Part shown: piece after piece, positions 22,453 through 34,918 of the stretch
How the letters are laid out: every line of letters starts with the position of its first letter
Numbering within the stretch: the stretch's first letter is position 1
Translations under genes and position numbers: made by a program
Assembly: GCF_029227915.1 (NCBI RefSeq)
Contig: NC_079880.1
Span: 11,681,501-11,745,500, forward strand
Length of the DNA: 64,000 nucleotides
From: Hydractinia symbiolongicarpus
Lineage: Eukaryota; Cnidaria; Hydrozoa; Anthoathecata; Hydractiniidae
Reading direction: 5' to 3'
Notes under the pieces: model-generated
Seen by the model: only the letters and a program-made list of their open reading frames with translations
Database searches by the model: none
Told to the model about the DNA's origin: nothing

Positions 22453-24200
22453 TATTAAGTTATAATCTGAAAGGTATTTGAGCATTAACTACTTTAAATT
22501 CATCAACTTTTGCAAGTATGAATGTTTGGCTATAAACAACAAAATTTACACACTTTTTCCGCATAAGAGCCGGTACAGAAAGTTACATCTGATCACTGAC
22601 TAGTTATTAGTTTTTCTTTGAGCTCTTTTCTACCTGATTTGTGCCTATTTTATTCTTACTGTAAGCAAGCGAGTTCAAGATAGGCACTTCCTAAATTTCC
22701 TTTGTTTGAAGTGCCTTCAATGTGCCACAAAATGGATAACCACACTGCAAATAAATAACCTGGAATCGAAACTTAACCCTATTCGGATAGAACCCTAACG
22801 GAACTAAAGTAATTGAATTTTAAGCAGATAGTGGTATTTTCGAGAGATTTAAGCTTCCGATAAAAAAAGTGCTGACATAAACAAACAATTTATTGCTACC
22901 ATTTGTTTCTTTTTGATGACGTACTGTAAGTACATCAAGTTTGAGTCAATTTGGACGAGTCTATCAAAAATTTATTAAGGGATAGGTGGGAAGGGGAATG
23001 AAGAAATCCGCTCCCTTTTCCAGTCATAATATGTTCGAAAACCCCCGTCAGAGTACGATTAAGAAGCGTTTGACCGTAACAATAATTCCACAGACACGAA
23101 ACTCGATTGGGAAATTTTTACCAATTCAAAGATTCGCAAAACGTAACGTTCTTATATATTTAATGTGTGATTATAAAAATACTTCCTACTTTTTACAATA
23201 CACAGTAATTAAAAGTATTCGGGGAAAATATTATAGTCTCTATTCTCGTTTCATTATACTACACTATGTGGTTATTTTTAAAAGGAATTTTTAATTGTAA
23301 TTAACATCCACCTCAGAAACTTCTGCATATTTGCACATCCACTCTTATTGTCCATCACAGCTAGAATTTTTAATGATAGCTTCTCCCTAAGCATACTGAC
23401 CTCACTCTACATACATTTCTTCCTCATCTCGCATAAACGTAATCAGGGTATCTATGAGTATTAACTAAAAACGAGAATAGTCATCTACTCAAGTAGGATC
23501 ATCGTTAAATACATGTTGCAAAACATGTTCGATAAATTACTCCTGCTTGGCAAGTCACAAAAATTTTTTTCACACAAACACAGTAACGCCATTCAAGGGT
23601 TATTTCTCAATAACAAACGTGACACAACATCAGAATGGACAACGAAGCTATTTCTATTCATGAGGAATTATCGGTTTGTCAATTCATTTTAGTCTTGCGC
23701 TTTTCCAGGTCTCCCGCAGACAAAAGAATGGAAACCAGGTGTAGGTGCTTACCGTTCAAATGGTCACTCTGTATGTCGTCAATGTCATGATTGGCTTACA
23801 ATTTCTGCAGTGGCACTTCTCTCCCTACTCCTCTTCCTTCACTAAAGAAACGTTTTAAACGAAAACCTTCGGAGAAATCCACTCAGGAACATATAGAATT
23901 TATTGCATGTTTCTTATCACAAAATGATTTAAATAAACAATCAAACCGTTTAAACGAAATAGACAACAATAATAACAGCGTTACTTGCATGTGACTTTAC
24001 AATAATTTATAACAAAACACTTGTCGGGGTAAATTTAAATTAGCATGTAAAAATTTCCTAACTGATAAAATAATTTTGTTTTATCACATTATGTGTTCTA
24101 GCCAAGGAGGACCTAGCCAATATAAATTGTAAACAAAACTTTTAAAAAATACAGAACATTTTTATAAGGGATGTTTTATAGACACTTTTAAAGATGTTGT
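22453..24200. other. Intergenic, possible terminal exon only
   Basis: Mostly featureless AT-rich DNA. At 23817 an acceptor-like TTTCTGCAG precedes an open stretch (to 23994) that begins GTSLPTPLPSLKKRFKRKP and contains a run of Asn, with a stop codon just before it in that frame. It could be a 3' exon of an unidentified plus-strand gene, but no upstream exon could be tied to it. Confidence 0.25.
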
Positions 24201-24204
24201 AAAA

Positions 24205-24260
24205 AATATAATCGACTTTGCCTGTCACAGACAGACACAGTTTCTGTACTATTATATAGA
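24205..24260 (-). mobile_element. Helitron 5' terminus
   Basis: The minus strand begins TCTATATAATAGTACAGAAA and continues CTGTGTCTGTCTGTGACAGG, matching the 5' end of the element at 10220-10913. The element body to the left was not delimited, and the flanking base is G rather than T. Confidence 0.5.
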
Positions 24261-24372
24261 GGAGCAAAATTCTTGGTTATTGAAGTTATTTCATTTAATT
24301 TCATGTTTGTCCGAGTCAATTAAGGAAGTGTTCAACACATTTGTATAATACCTAATGTATTTATATAATAGA

Positions 24373-25040
24373 CTAGCCTGGGGACCCGATGTCGAAACTT
24401 CCAGTTAAGCCAAAAGTAACTGTCTCGCCCGGCAGAGCGATTAATAAGAACTGTGCCACATATTTAGATGGAGCGCTTTAGAACAGGTATATAGTATGTT
24501 TTGAATCGAGTGAACCGCACACAACTTTATGGTGTCTCCGGTGTAATATATTCTAAAAAAAGTAACTTTCCAGTAACTTTAGCTAAAATAAAAACAAAGT
24601 TTTTGGAAAATGCTCCCGGTAAAAGTTCAAAAATGATTGTTACTCCAGACTGAGCGCTTGGTAGAGGTAAACAATGTTGTACATCCATATAGGTGAAATA
24701 GCCTTACTTTATCGCAACTTTGATTAAACAGAAACACAGGAAACAGTCGTTAAGACTGGACTGAGTGCTTAGTTCAGGTAAACCGTGTCACACATGCTTT
24801 TAGGCTTAATACCCTTTCGAAAGAACTGTATCGCAGCTTCGGTGTACATAACAACACAGGATGCACTCTGTTATTAACACTGGACTAAGCGCTTACTATA
24901 CCGTGTTGCATATCCGTATAGGCGTAATACCCTGTTCAAAAAAACTTATCACAGCTCAATTTAAACCAAAAAACAGGAAACAATCTGTCATTAACAACCG
25001 GCTTGGCATTTAGTACACGTACAGCCCGCTCTTACCCCGT
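24373..25040 (-). repeat. Helitron 3' end followed by ~119-bp tandem repeats
   Basis: A|CTAGCCTGGGGACCCG at 24373 looks like the reversed 3' end of the family. From about 24460 to 25025 a unit containing 'ggactgagcgctt...aggtaaac...gttgcacatcc..ataggcgtaataccc' recurs with a period of about 119 bases (starts near 24645, 24764, 24883 and 25000). Diverged single copies lie at 25880-26170 and 42700-42925. Confidence 0.6.
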
Positions 25041-25879
25041 CCATCTAACAAATTCACTTAACAATTTTATTTGTGAAATAATTTTTTAGGACGATAAAAA
25101 AAATTGTGCAGCTAGCTACCTAGCTAATTGCATAGCATGCGAATTACTGATTAAGAAAGAAATTTGTTGCACCCACACTGCATTTTTCAACTTTTACTTT
25201 TGAGCCAGAGGTATAGCTAAAGGACTAGCTAAATAGCTATAGCCTCAACATAAAAATAAATGTTGGTTGGGATAAAAAGCTCTTTGCCAAACAGAATAGT
25301 ATTAACCAAGTTTGGCTAGCTCGCCGGCTTCGAAATCTTTTATTTTTCGCCAAAATTTCTAAAACTGGTGCGTTTAAGATCTGTGCGTGGCTAAAAACTT
25401 GACAAAACATTTACCTTAACATTGAAAACAAACAGAAAACAAATATTACAAAAATATAAAGCTTTCAAAAGACAATATAAGCCTCAAACCTCACACTGAC
25501 CACACACAACCACTTTTAAAATCAAAGCGGCCTTCGTCCAGCCGCGAAAATCTTGGATTGTTTTTTTTACAAAATAAGGCGTCGTGATTGGTATACTACG
25601 CACGAGCGGTTAAAACAAAGTCGGTAAAACGATGTCCCATTTAATTTTTGTGTGTCCTAAGCAGAATTGGCGATTAAGAACACGGGGTTAAAAATTGCGT
25701 GTTAAAATCACAATGCGTTTATTTTAAATCTCTTAATTTATTTATTTATTTAAAAATAATTAAATTAATTCAGAAAATAAATTAATTTATAAACTTTTAT
25801 TGATCAATAAGTAAGTTTTTCGATTAAACAACACCCTGATTTCTAAAAATCGCGATAAGATCAAAGGGATATCGGTAGC

Positions 25880-26170
25880 CATACTGCGCTTAAACAGACG
25901 GAATACCGCTATCCCAGGTTAAGCCATAAGTAACTGTGTGACCCGGTGTTGAACGCCATGCTGAGCGCTAAATAAAGCACTCAATTAAGCCAAAAAACTG
26001 TACCAGACATCCGGGTGGAGCGCTTTAGGACAGGTATACAGTTATTTCGTAAATCAAGTAAAGCGCATACAACATTATATATAGTGTTTCGGCTGTAACT
26101 TTCCCAGTTTACAAACCGTTGTTATCCCGTCACAGCAAAAACAATCGGTCAATAGTTTCGCAGTCACATT
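25880..26170. repeat. Diverged copy of the 24.4-kb repeat
   Basis: Shares 'ggttaagccataagtaactgtgtgacccgg', 'tggagcgctttaggacaggtata' and 'aagtaaagcgcatacaacatta' with 24400-24560, and shares its tail with 42800-42925. Confidence 0.6.
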
Positions 26171-26858
26171 CAAACAATTTATTACCATTAATGGCGAAGA
26201 AAGGAACGCAAAAAAACATGGGATAAACAATAAATTTGTAAACGCGCCTATTAAAAAACATCAACATACAAAATAAAAAGAAAACATATAACAAGAATCG
26301 TAACCTAACCCTCACGCTAGCTTAACACTTTTGAGTGAATAACGGACAAAACATTATTACAAAATGTTTATTTCTAACAATAAACAGTGTTTTATTGTGT
26401 TTTGTACTTGCACCGTTTGGTACTTCACTAGTCCCGGTAGCAGAAATTGGAATAAAAATTAGTCTATTTTAATGTTCTGCTATCAAAAAACCGTCAAACG
26501 AAGAGTAGAATATACTGGTCATACCAGCTGCGTTTATCACTTCAATTGGCCAGGATATCATCTTTAATATATCTCACGAATTACTGTTCATTCTAAATTG
26601 GTCGTAATTACATGACTTAAATACCTATTAAAGGCAGGGGCGGATCTAGGGTTAGGCAGCCTAGGCAATTGCCTAAGCCTAGTTTTGTGAACTAGAAAAA
26701 AAATTCTCTATAGATAGAATAATCTATAAAAAAAACTAAATTATTTTTATCAATTTATTTTTGGCATCCGCCGATTTCGACTAAGACGATGCGCGGCGTG
26801 CGTGTTTTATTTTACTCAAATAAGCAAACCCGGGGCGATCTTAGGCAAAATGTCTATT

Positions 26859-27040
26859 CGCCTAAAACGTCCGCGGGTTTTAAAGTTCCGAATGAATGAA
26901 AATCACAGATGGAAGAAAAAACGCCTAAAACGTCCGCGGGTTTCCAAGTTCCAATGAATGAAATTCTGGAATGTGAAGAAAAAACGCCTAAAACGTCCGT
27001 GGGTTTTAAAGTTTAAACGCCTAAAACGACCACGGGTACG
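26859..27040. repeat. Four-copy repeat CGCCTAAAACGTCCGCGGGTTT inside the hAT-like element
   Basis: Copies occur near 26860, 26921, 26987 and 27017, separated by 30-65 bases. On the minus strand they encode repeated 'TRGRFRRFFF', giving the spurious ORF 26903-27112. Confidence 0.7.
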
Positions 27041-28285
27041 GTTACATGGAGTGGATGTTTCTTTTTCAACATGGTTTACCTGGATCAGGTCCAATTGCAG
27101 GGAGCACTTCAAATGTCTAGAATATTAAAGCAATTGTATGCCACCTAAGTTAAATAAAGAAGTTTTGAATTTGGAAACCTTTTCAGATATTGAAAGGATT
27201 GGAAATGCTGGAGAGAAGTATTTTGGCCACGTGTGCCGTGTTGTTGTCTCAAACCAAACCTTTATCTTCCTCTGCAAGAGACAATAAATTCAGTAATACT
27301 TGAAATATTTTAGTTTTAGCTGCTCCTGAATTTTAGGCACTTTTGTGTCAAGAACTATTCTTAAAAGTGGTAAACCACCAGATGTTCTTACAAAACGTGT
27401 AATTTAAATCTTTTTCTTATCAAAACAAAAGGTTTTAACTTGGCCTTGATCAAATGCATTGTTTAAAAACATAAAAGCCCAATGCCAAACGAGATAGCTA
27501 ACGGAGGCAATTTATGTAAACACTGTCTTGGCGGTCGAAAGATGTTTTGATGTGTATGTTAAATTCGGTATAGAGTATTACTAGCTACCTGTATGTGTAT
27601 TAGTTGGAATATTGTTAGTTTTTTTTCTTTAACGTCTTAAGGGTCACTGGCTTCGTGTAGGCTTCGTGTAGTCGTTTATGCAACTGTGTATCTTTGTTTC
27701 TGTTTGGGAGAGAATACATTCTTGTAAGATAACTAAGGGACAGCTCTTTCATGAACGCAAAAGTCCAAGCTAAATGTTAATAGATCTGCAGATCCCCTTT
27801 CCCTCCCCTAAACATCAAATCAGAAAAGGTAATCTTTGAATGTTGTCAGTCCTTGAAACCATAAGCACTCATCCATGTGTCCCTGCTAAGCAGGTAGACA
27901 CTAAAAGTTATTAATTCTTTCTGTTCTCTAAGAAATCGATGTATACAGTATGAGATATAATTAAACGTCAAAGGATTCTACCTCGTCCCACCGCCAAATT
28001 TATACGCTTAGCATATACTTTTTTATTGTGATTGTCCCTAAGAACTTTGACTTTGTGGGAACTTTTAAACAGTGCATTTTATATGCAACATCCCACTGCT
28101 CATTTTAAAACTTTTAAGAACACGAGAAGATCTCTTTGACTTTCCTATGTTACTTTTAATTGTAATAATATTGCTAAAAACAAAAGAATGAAGCAATACC
28201 TAATCTAAGAATAGTCCAAGTTTGTTTTATAATATTTCTTATTCTCATCTTGCTGAGCAATACATTGATATAATTTTGTTTTAGG

Positions 28286-28660
28286 ATAAGATATTTTGAT
28301 GTCACCCTGGTACCTAAGATGAATATTCTTCTGACAATGAAAATCACCATCAATTAAAAGAACACAGATTTGTTAATCCTTATAATATTGGAAAACTGTA
28401 AACAATGGATATATATCTGGTATAATCCACAAAGTTGTGTTTCATAAGAGGAACTAAGAAGGTGAAAAAAATCAATCAAAATAACTTGTATTTTGATGTC
28501 ACCCTGGTACCTATGATGAATATTCAAGTAAATAACACAGAAGATTTGTTCTGAATCCTTATAATATTGAAAAACTGTAAACAATGGATATATATCTGGT
28601 ATAATCCACAAAGTTGGTGAAAAAAATCAATCAAAATAACTTGTGAATATTCAAGTAAAT
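28286..28660. repeat. ~205-bp tandem duplication inside the hAT-like element
   Basis: TATTTTGATGTCACCCTGGT at 28286 recurs near 28491, and 'ctgtaaacaatggatatata' recurs after a similar interval. A third partial copy follows. The small minus-strand ORFs here are products of the duplication. Confidence 0.7.
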
Positions 28661-29973
28661 CATAGAAATGATTTTCACGTAAAACATATACAGATCGAAA
28701 CAAGAATTGCATGTTAAAAAACGTTCTGTTACAGACTGTAAACTAACAAAATGTCATGTCAACTTATGGATATGAGTAGGATTTGTATATATGTTGCTTT
28801 TTATATGAGAATCTTCATAATTGGCTTATAGTTACTAAAACTTTCTTAAAGATTTTACAGTATTAAAATATTTTTTAAACATAGTTGACAGGGACATGTA
28901 AGGGTAAATAATATGAGACATCTTAAATGTTTTGATGTTATTTTTCTAATTTCTAACTCTTTTCTGGCTTAATAAACTGCCTTTCTCTTGTGGGAATTTC
29001 ATAGCATTAAAATTAATGCTTAATAGAAATTGGTGCAAAACTACACCAGTAACCCTAATGCTAAACTGTATTAACTTCATGAAGAGGTGATTACTATATA
29101 CTTTTTGTACACGTTTATTATATGTTGCGATCTTACACTGTAAGTCTAACTGGAAATCTTTCATTCTTTTATATGCTGGTTTTCTTTGTGCATTTGCAGG
29201 TTGTTACCACAGACTATAATTTTCCAAACAATATTTCTACGTTGCACTACTGTTGACTATCTATTCCTAAAATTGTCTTGTAATGTAATTTTTTGTTGTA
29301 TTGTTAGTTATTAGACTTATTGCATGTTTTGAAATGAAGCAAATCCCCAACTTATTACTTGTACTCGTATTATGTGCCAAAACGAAAAAAGATGCTAAGA
29401 TACTTAATACCAATATGTGATTCAAAGAAATTATGGAAACGCTAACCCTGTTTCAAATCGAATTTGCTAACCAGACGCATTTTCCATCCGCATGTTTTAA
29501 CAAGGATAAAGTGGTAAAACTACGGGGGTTACTGTTATTTGTTTGGCTATAAAGAAACTTTCGTTTCTAATCTAGAAGGATTCTTAATAACTAAAAACCT
29601 TACTTTTGGGAAAATTTTAGTTCCTTTTACAGCAAAAACACAAAACGGCCGATTTACCTCGTACAACACCACAACCCTTGACATTACTTTGCCAAAAAAT
29701 CTATGAAATTTTGCCTAACCAGAAAAAAATCCTAGATCCGCCCCTGAAAGGCATATGGTAATATCACACATCATTATTTGTGTTATCATATTCAGGATGA
29801 CAGTTTGAGGAGCTAATGTTATTTGGAAATGAAAGGTGCTTAAAGAAGTGCGGCAGTTCATGTTGCTCAACCAGCTAAAAATAACAGCGCATCTATTATC
29901 ACCAATGTGCCATCTCATTTCTCTTCATTCATTTTCTTTTTCCAGTTCCTTAGCGCTTTTTTTGGAAAGTATT

Positions 29974-30551
29974 TCATTGAACTGGCAAGCACCAGGCGTC
30001 TCCATTGACAGACTTGATGGAACATTCGAATGTCCCCTTACCAGAACAACTGCACGGGTTTGAGTCTTTTATATTGCACCTCGTGAAGCAACAAGAGTAG
30101 TTGCGTTTCTTTCGTAATCTTTTTACGAACGGTTGATGAAGCTAAAAAATAATAGTTTTCTTAAAATTTAAGTTATCCAGACGAGGCCAAATTTACAAAC
30201 TGAGGAAAGCTTATTACCGTATTAGCCACTATAGGGACCAATGCAGCCTGACGGAGTGTGAGTTTCTAATGCAAAAAATAAATAAATGAATAAAATAATT
30301 GCCACAATTTTATTACGAAATAATTATGGATATAATAAACTTAAGTCGTCCTATTTCGTTAAACTGAAAATGCTTTTGCCAGATTTGATTTTAAAAGACA
30401 TTTGTTTACAGAAAGTTTAAATAGGTAAACTTACCATTGTTAATCTAACTTGGTTGATACTAATGTTGGCTGCTCTGCTGGATGTTTGAGTAACAGTTAA
30501 TGATAACAGAAGCGGTAAAATCAAGAGCGCAGATGTGTTTAACAAAGCCAT
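29974..30551 (-). CDS. Small secreted cysteine-rich peptide precursor, three exons (predicted)
   Basis: Proposed minus-strand coding exons are 30551-30435, 30265-30218 and 30141-29974. All junctions fall in phase 0 with GT/AG borders: ATG|GTAAGT, then TTGCATTAG, ACG|GTAATA, then ATTTTTTAG. The product is 110 residues. It starts with a hydrophobic signal sequence (MALLNTSALLILPLLLSLTV). A short propeptide ends in the furin-type run RLRKKR at residues 63-68. A 42-residue C-terminal region follows with seven cysteines, including an adjacent CC pair and a CSC. This prepro plus cysteine-rich layout is typical of animal defence peptides, venom-type peptides or peptide hormones; I do not recognise the family and assign no activity. 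An odd cysteine count suggests a dimer, a free thiol or a slightly wrong exon model. The gene starts about 230 bases beyond the hAT-like element. The second donor is weak. Confidence 0.55.
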
Positions 30552-30966
30552 ATTTAGTTAGCTTGACTCTACTGATTCGAAATAACTCGAGAGCGCTTCA
30601 CTAATTATTTATCAAATAAGTTCTGCACAGAAATCTTTGTTTCATCTCAATCCCCAAAACCGGATAAGTTTGTTTGATAATTGGCATCTATGTTATAAAA
30701 AAATACTTGTAACGACTTCCTCATTATCCATGGTATGCTAATTATAAGCTTACAAGGGTAAATGAGTTTCAAAATTTTTAGAGATATTTTTTGACGTGCT
30801 ACAAATTCTCTGTTAATTCTCTGTTGCAAAAATGTGTTTCCTTAGTTTGGGCACTCCTGTTGTTTATAAGCCTAATAAAAACATCTTATTACCGAGTAAA
30901 ATTATAGAACCAATCTTAGCCCACACAGGAAATGATTGTCATCTGTTTTAATTTAATTTATGTTAT

Positions 30967-31200
30967 TTTGTAACGTAAAACGATCGTTACATTATTATTT
31001 GATGTAAAACTTACGTTCGTTACGTTATTTCTGATGTAAAACGTACGTTCGTTACATTATGTTTTTTTTCTAACTTAATACGTACGCTCGTTACATTATT
31101 TTCTGACGTAAAACTTACGTTCGGTGCGTTATTTTCTGATGCAAAGGGTACGTTCGTTACGTTATTTTCTGACGGAAGTCGTACGTTTGCTACATTATCA
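30967..31200. repeat. ~38-bp minisatellite, about six units
   Basis: Diverged units of the type 'tacgttcgttacgttattttctgatgtaaaac' follow one another. No coding frame is kept through them. Confidence 0.8.
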
Positions 31201-33033
31201 AATGATATCTTTCAAGAAACAAAATTACACATAAATTTTTTTCTTAACTGCGGGTTTCTTAAAGGAGGGCGAACTGCGCTGTGACACTGTCTCTGCATGA
31301 AGGTTCATGATGCCAGCCTTGACTTTATTAGAATTTATTTAAAAGCATTATTAGTACTTTGGAATTTTCCATATAATGGCTATCATGACAGGAAAAATGT
31401 CCTGAACAATAACAAAAAAGTTTTAATATTACAAATATTTATACAGTATTGAAATTGTGTTTTTCTGATTAAAAACGCCAAATTTTTGCCTTAAACCGTT
31501 ACAGAATGACAACATAGTAAATCCAAAGCATTGATCAGTTTGGTATATTTATCAACTTTATTTACACCATTATGCCCGCTGAATTTTAAATAATAGACCA
31601 TTTTCACACATTTCCCAAACGGGTTGCTAAATGCAAAAACAATGTAATATACTTTCTTCTGATTACAATGATCATGTGTCAATACAATTAAAGAAAAGAA
31701 AGTTGAAATTAACACTTGCAAAAATGCTATAAGGCATATAGGCTGTGGCAACATTGTGAAATGAAGGAGTTTTATTTCATGCACAAGGTGAAAATACCAA
31801 AACACATTGTATAAACATTACCTCCAGGATTAACCGTTCTTTAGCCCATTTCTACCGAAATATTAGGAACAAGATAATGGACTTCAAGGATTAGATGGAT
31901 CACAAAATAATTTAATTTAAGCGGAAATTAATTTGTCGAATGTCTATTTAATTTTGGCGCACTTTTGTGAAATTCAAGAATATCCATATAATAATGCAGA
32001 CGGTGTGTGTGTCTGTGACATGTAAAGTGAATGTGTTCATTTTCCTTTGATGTGGCCGAAAATCTTATGTCTCAATTCTTATATAATAATACAAAGTGTA
32101 TGTCACGGTCATAGTGGATGTGTTCATTTTTGTTTGAAGTCGCCGAAAATATTATGTCAATTTTGGTAGCGGGTTTACTTTGTTTACATCACGTGATGAA
32201 AACGACTGAATTTGATTTGCTGAAGTAATTTTAACAGCAAAAAAAACACGAAAGAATGATGACTTTCAGTAAGTAAAAAATGTGGTTCAACAAGGCATAT
32301 TTATAAAGAAAAAAGTCCAAGTGAAGTAAAAAAGTGAAGTTGGAAGTGAGAAGTGAAGTTAGAAGTAGTAAAACAAAGTTAGAAGTAGAACATAAAGGCT
32401 ACAATCTAAAGTGAATTTGAAATCACAAAATAGTAAAATGATATTTTTAGATGTTCGGTTTTTATGTCGCTGGAGCAGACTCCGCTTAAAAACCTCAAAT
32501 TCTTAAAGTTTTATATTTTACCACGTTTTTTTTAAAAAACCTAGCCAGTATATCTGTTTACATTTTTTTGCATAATTATTGTGTCCCCTGGTGCGTAACT
32601 AATGCATTTTTCCTTTTTTTTCAAAATGCTATACAAAGCTGTTAGCTGGCTAACAAACGGATAATTTTGGTTTGTTGAACTTATTGTATAATGTTATCAT
32701 TTTTACATTAATATAGTTTCTCTTTATATGTGTTCTACTAAACATAAATTGCTAACTTAAAATTTAGCTGAGTGTTCCCAGTTTAAGTATGTTTAAATGA
32801 ATGTCTTAGCTATTGTTGGCTAGCTAATGTAGGTCTCTCCAAGGCCTGCTTCCTATGCCATGCTAGCTCTAACCTATGAGTTACGTTGTTAATCCTCTTT
32901 ATTAGTTATCTATAGCTAGGTTCCAAATTTCTTTTCCTTTTTAAGCACGAATTATGATGTAACAAGCTAGCTACCTACAATTTCTTTTTAAGACTTGGAC
33001 TTTTGCAGGTTACTGTGACGTATTTTTATGCTC
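31201..33033. other. Intergenic with Helitron-like 5' termini
   Basis: At 31983 A|TCCATATAATAATGCAGACG followed by GTGTGTGTGTCTGTGACATG matches the Helitron 5' end; a related TTATATAATAATACAAAGTG lies near 32080. No matching CTAG 3' end was identified. The ORF at 31491-31805 is not convincing. Confidence 0.45.
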
Positions 33034-34918
33034 ATTACGGAGTTTCATACCGCGCAAGTCTGGGCGCTAGCGAAGCTCTTTGTAGGGACAAAATTTTTGG
33101 CATGTTTTCATTTGTCTCGATAGCCCAAATAATTTTCATGGTCAGTTTTTCACAACTATTCTGGTTAGTGCTGCAAAAAGAGGCAGAAATGCAAAATCCT
33201 GCCTGATGGTTCTTCAAATAATTTTTTACTTTAACTGACGTTTTGTTTTTTTATTAACACGTTTAAATGGTGTTGCTAACCCTCTTTGTGGTATATTGAC
33301 ATGGGTAAGATGTTGGAATCGGAGAAAACTTAATTTACTGACTTTTAAAGAGACGCAAGAGAAGACATATTGTTGATGTTGGTTTTAGGGGTTAGCTTTC
33401 TGAAGTTGCAAGCTACATATACCATACATTTTGTGTTGTGTTGTTAAAACGAAACACTATTCTATCATTATCAGTGCACTTTGGCAAGAAGAAATAAAAA
33501 TTACAGCTAGTTATAGAAAGACTTAAAGGAAGTTTTTTTACAGTAAGCTATAGCTAGCTAGCTATATATGGATCTGCAAGTTTGACATGGATTAACGTGG
33601 AAAAGCATTTGATAAAGGATTTATTTGCAAAGTATAGCTAACTAGTTATATAAAAAAGAGCATAGATGAAATCGACTGAAAATATAATACACACTTCAAT
33701 GATATTAATGACTGGCTTTGACTTTTCGTTAGAAATTATTGTATATAAATATTACATAGCTAGCTAGGAAGGGATATATATAATAGCATGTTACACTGTA
33801 TTACTGTGTTCTTAATTTTGGTAAAATGCAAGAATAAATTTAGGCAAGGTCCACTTTTACAATTTTGTGATAGCTATAGTAATTTTGGTACATTGACATA
33901 AGAAAAATGTGGCAACCAAAAATATTTGACGAAAAAAGTTAAAGTCACTAAAAAGTTGTTTTCCATTAAATGTGTTTATTTTAACCACAGTACGTTATTT
34001 TATTTTATATTTCGCAGCGGTCGAAACTTTGTACTTTACAGATTAAAATTATTCCAATGCAAGCGTAGCAATTTTTAAGGCTAAGTTGGTGTTTGAACTG
34101 CACTGTTAAGTTGAGTGATATTAGAAATGAGTTTTTATGATCCTATTTTTAGCATCTGGGCACTTACCAACCTATATATCTGATTACCGTATGAATAAGG
34201 CTACGATATATATGAGTAGCCCAGTGTGACCCCTGCTAACAAAAACTACAACGAGACAGATACAGCCAGCTTTTTGACAATTTTTAATTTGGTTTATAAA
34301 AAATGTAGGGAACTACGCCCTGGTTAGTTAAATAAAGTTTCTAGCAAACACAAAATAAGAAATTTTGGAATTGTTTTTTAATATTATAGCTAGCTAGGTA
34401 TCTGTTTAATGAGCATGAAACTATTACTTTAGAAAAAAAACCATTGTTTTCTTTACTGTGTTTAATGAGCTACATTATTTTAGCTGTACTACTATCTATA
34501 TAAGTCTTGAATGACATGCTAGCAATGCCTCTTTGATCAACACTGTGATATTTTTAAGACAATATTAAAACTTGTGATGTAACTAGCTACCAAAATAAGG
34601 TTTCTTTCTCTTTTGACTGCCAACTTTTCATGATGAGTGTACCCCACAACTTGAAGAAATTATAATAACCAAGTTTAGGTCTTGAACTTTCATAATATAC
34701 AATCTTATGTCAATACTGAGTATCCTTCCTTTAAATAATTGTAAAATCAATATATCGCACCAGTTTAAAAAGTAAAAATACAAAGGAAAAAGTGAATAAT
34801 TCTCTTCGTACTGCATGTTTTTCTTAGCAAATGCCTTACGCTCTGCGGGGGATATAAAAATTTGTCCCTACAAGCGATTCGCTAGTGCCCAGACCTGCGC
34901 GGTATGAAACTCCGTAAT
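33034..34918. mobile_element. Unclassified TIR element, 1.9 kb
   Basis: About 66-bp imperfect terminal inverted repeats start ATTACGGAGTTTCATACCGC at 33034 and end with the complement at 34918. They continue as 'gtctgggcgctagcgaa' and 'gtagggacaaa' on both sides. The interior is non-coding and rich in TAGCTAGC motifs. A clear target duplication was not found, so the superfamily is open. Confidence 0.72.

Larger units (their letters stand above)
26635..29746. mobile_element. hAT-like non-autonomous DNA transposon (3.1 kb)
   Basis: Terminal inverted repeats CAGGGGCGGATCTAGG (26635-26650) and CCTAGATCCGCCCCTG (29731-29746) are exact. The CAGGGGCG-type end is characteristic of many animal hAT elements. 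The flanks share AAAGGCA at both sides with one-base ambiguity, consistent with an imperfect 8-bp target duplication. The left subterminal region has a palindrome around AGGCAATTGCCT. No transposase ORF was found on either strand. Confidence 0.78.

Noticed and set aside
24460-25025. CRISPR-like array
   Set aside because: Eukaryotic context; units are about 119 bases, diverged throughout, with no constant-repeat/unique-spacer pattern.
31491-31805. 104-codon minus-strand ORF
   Set aside because: No domain and no splice or promoter context; flanked by repeats.
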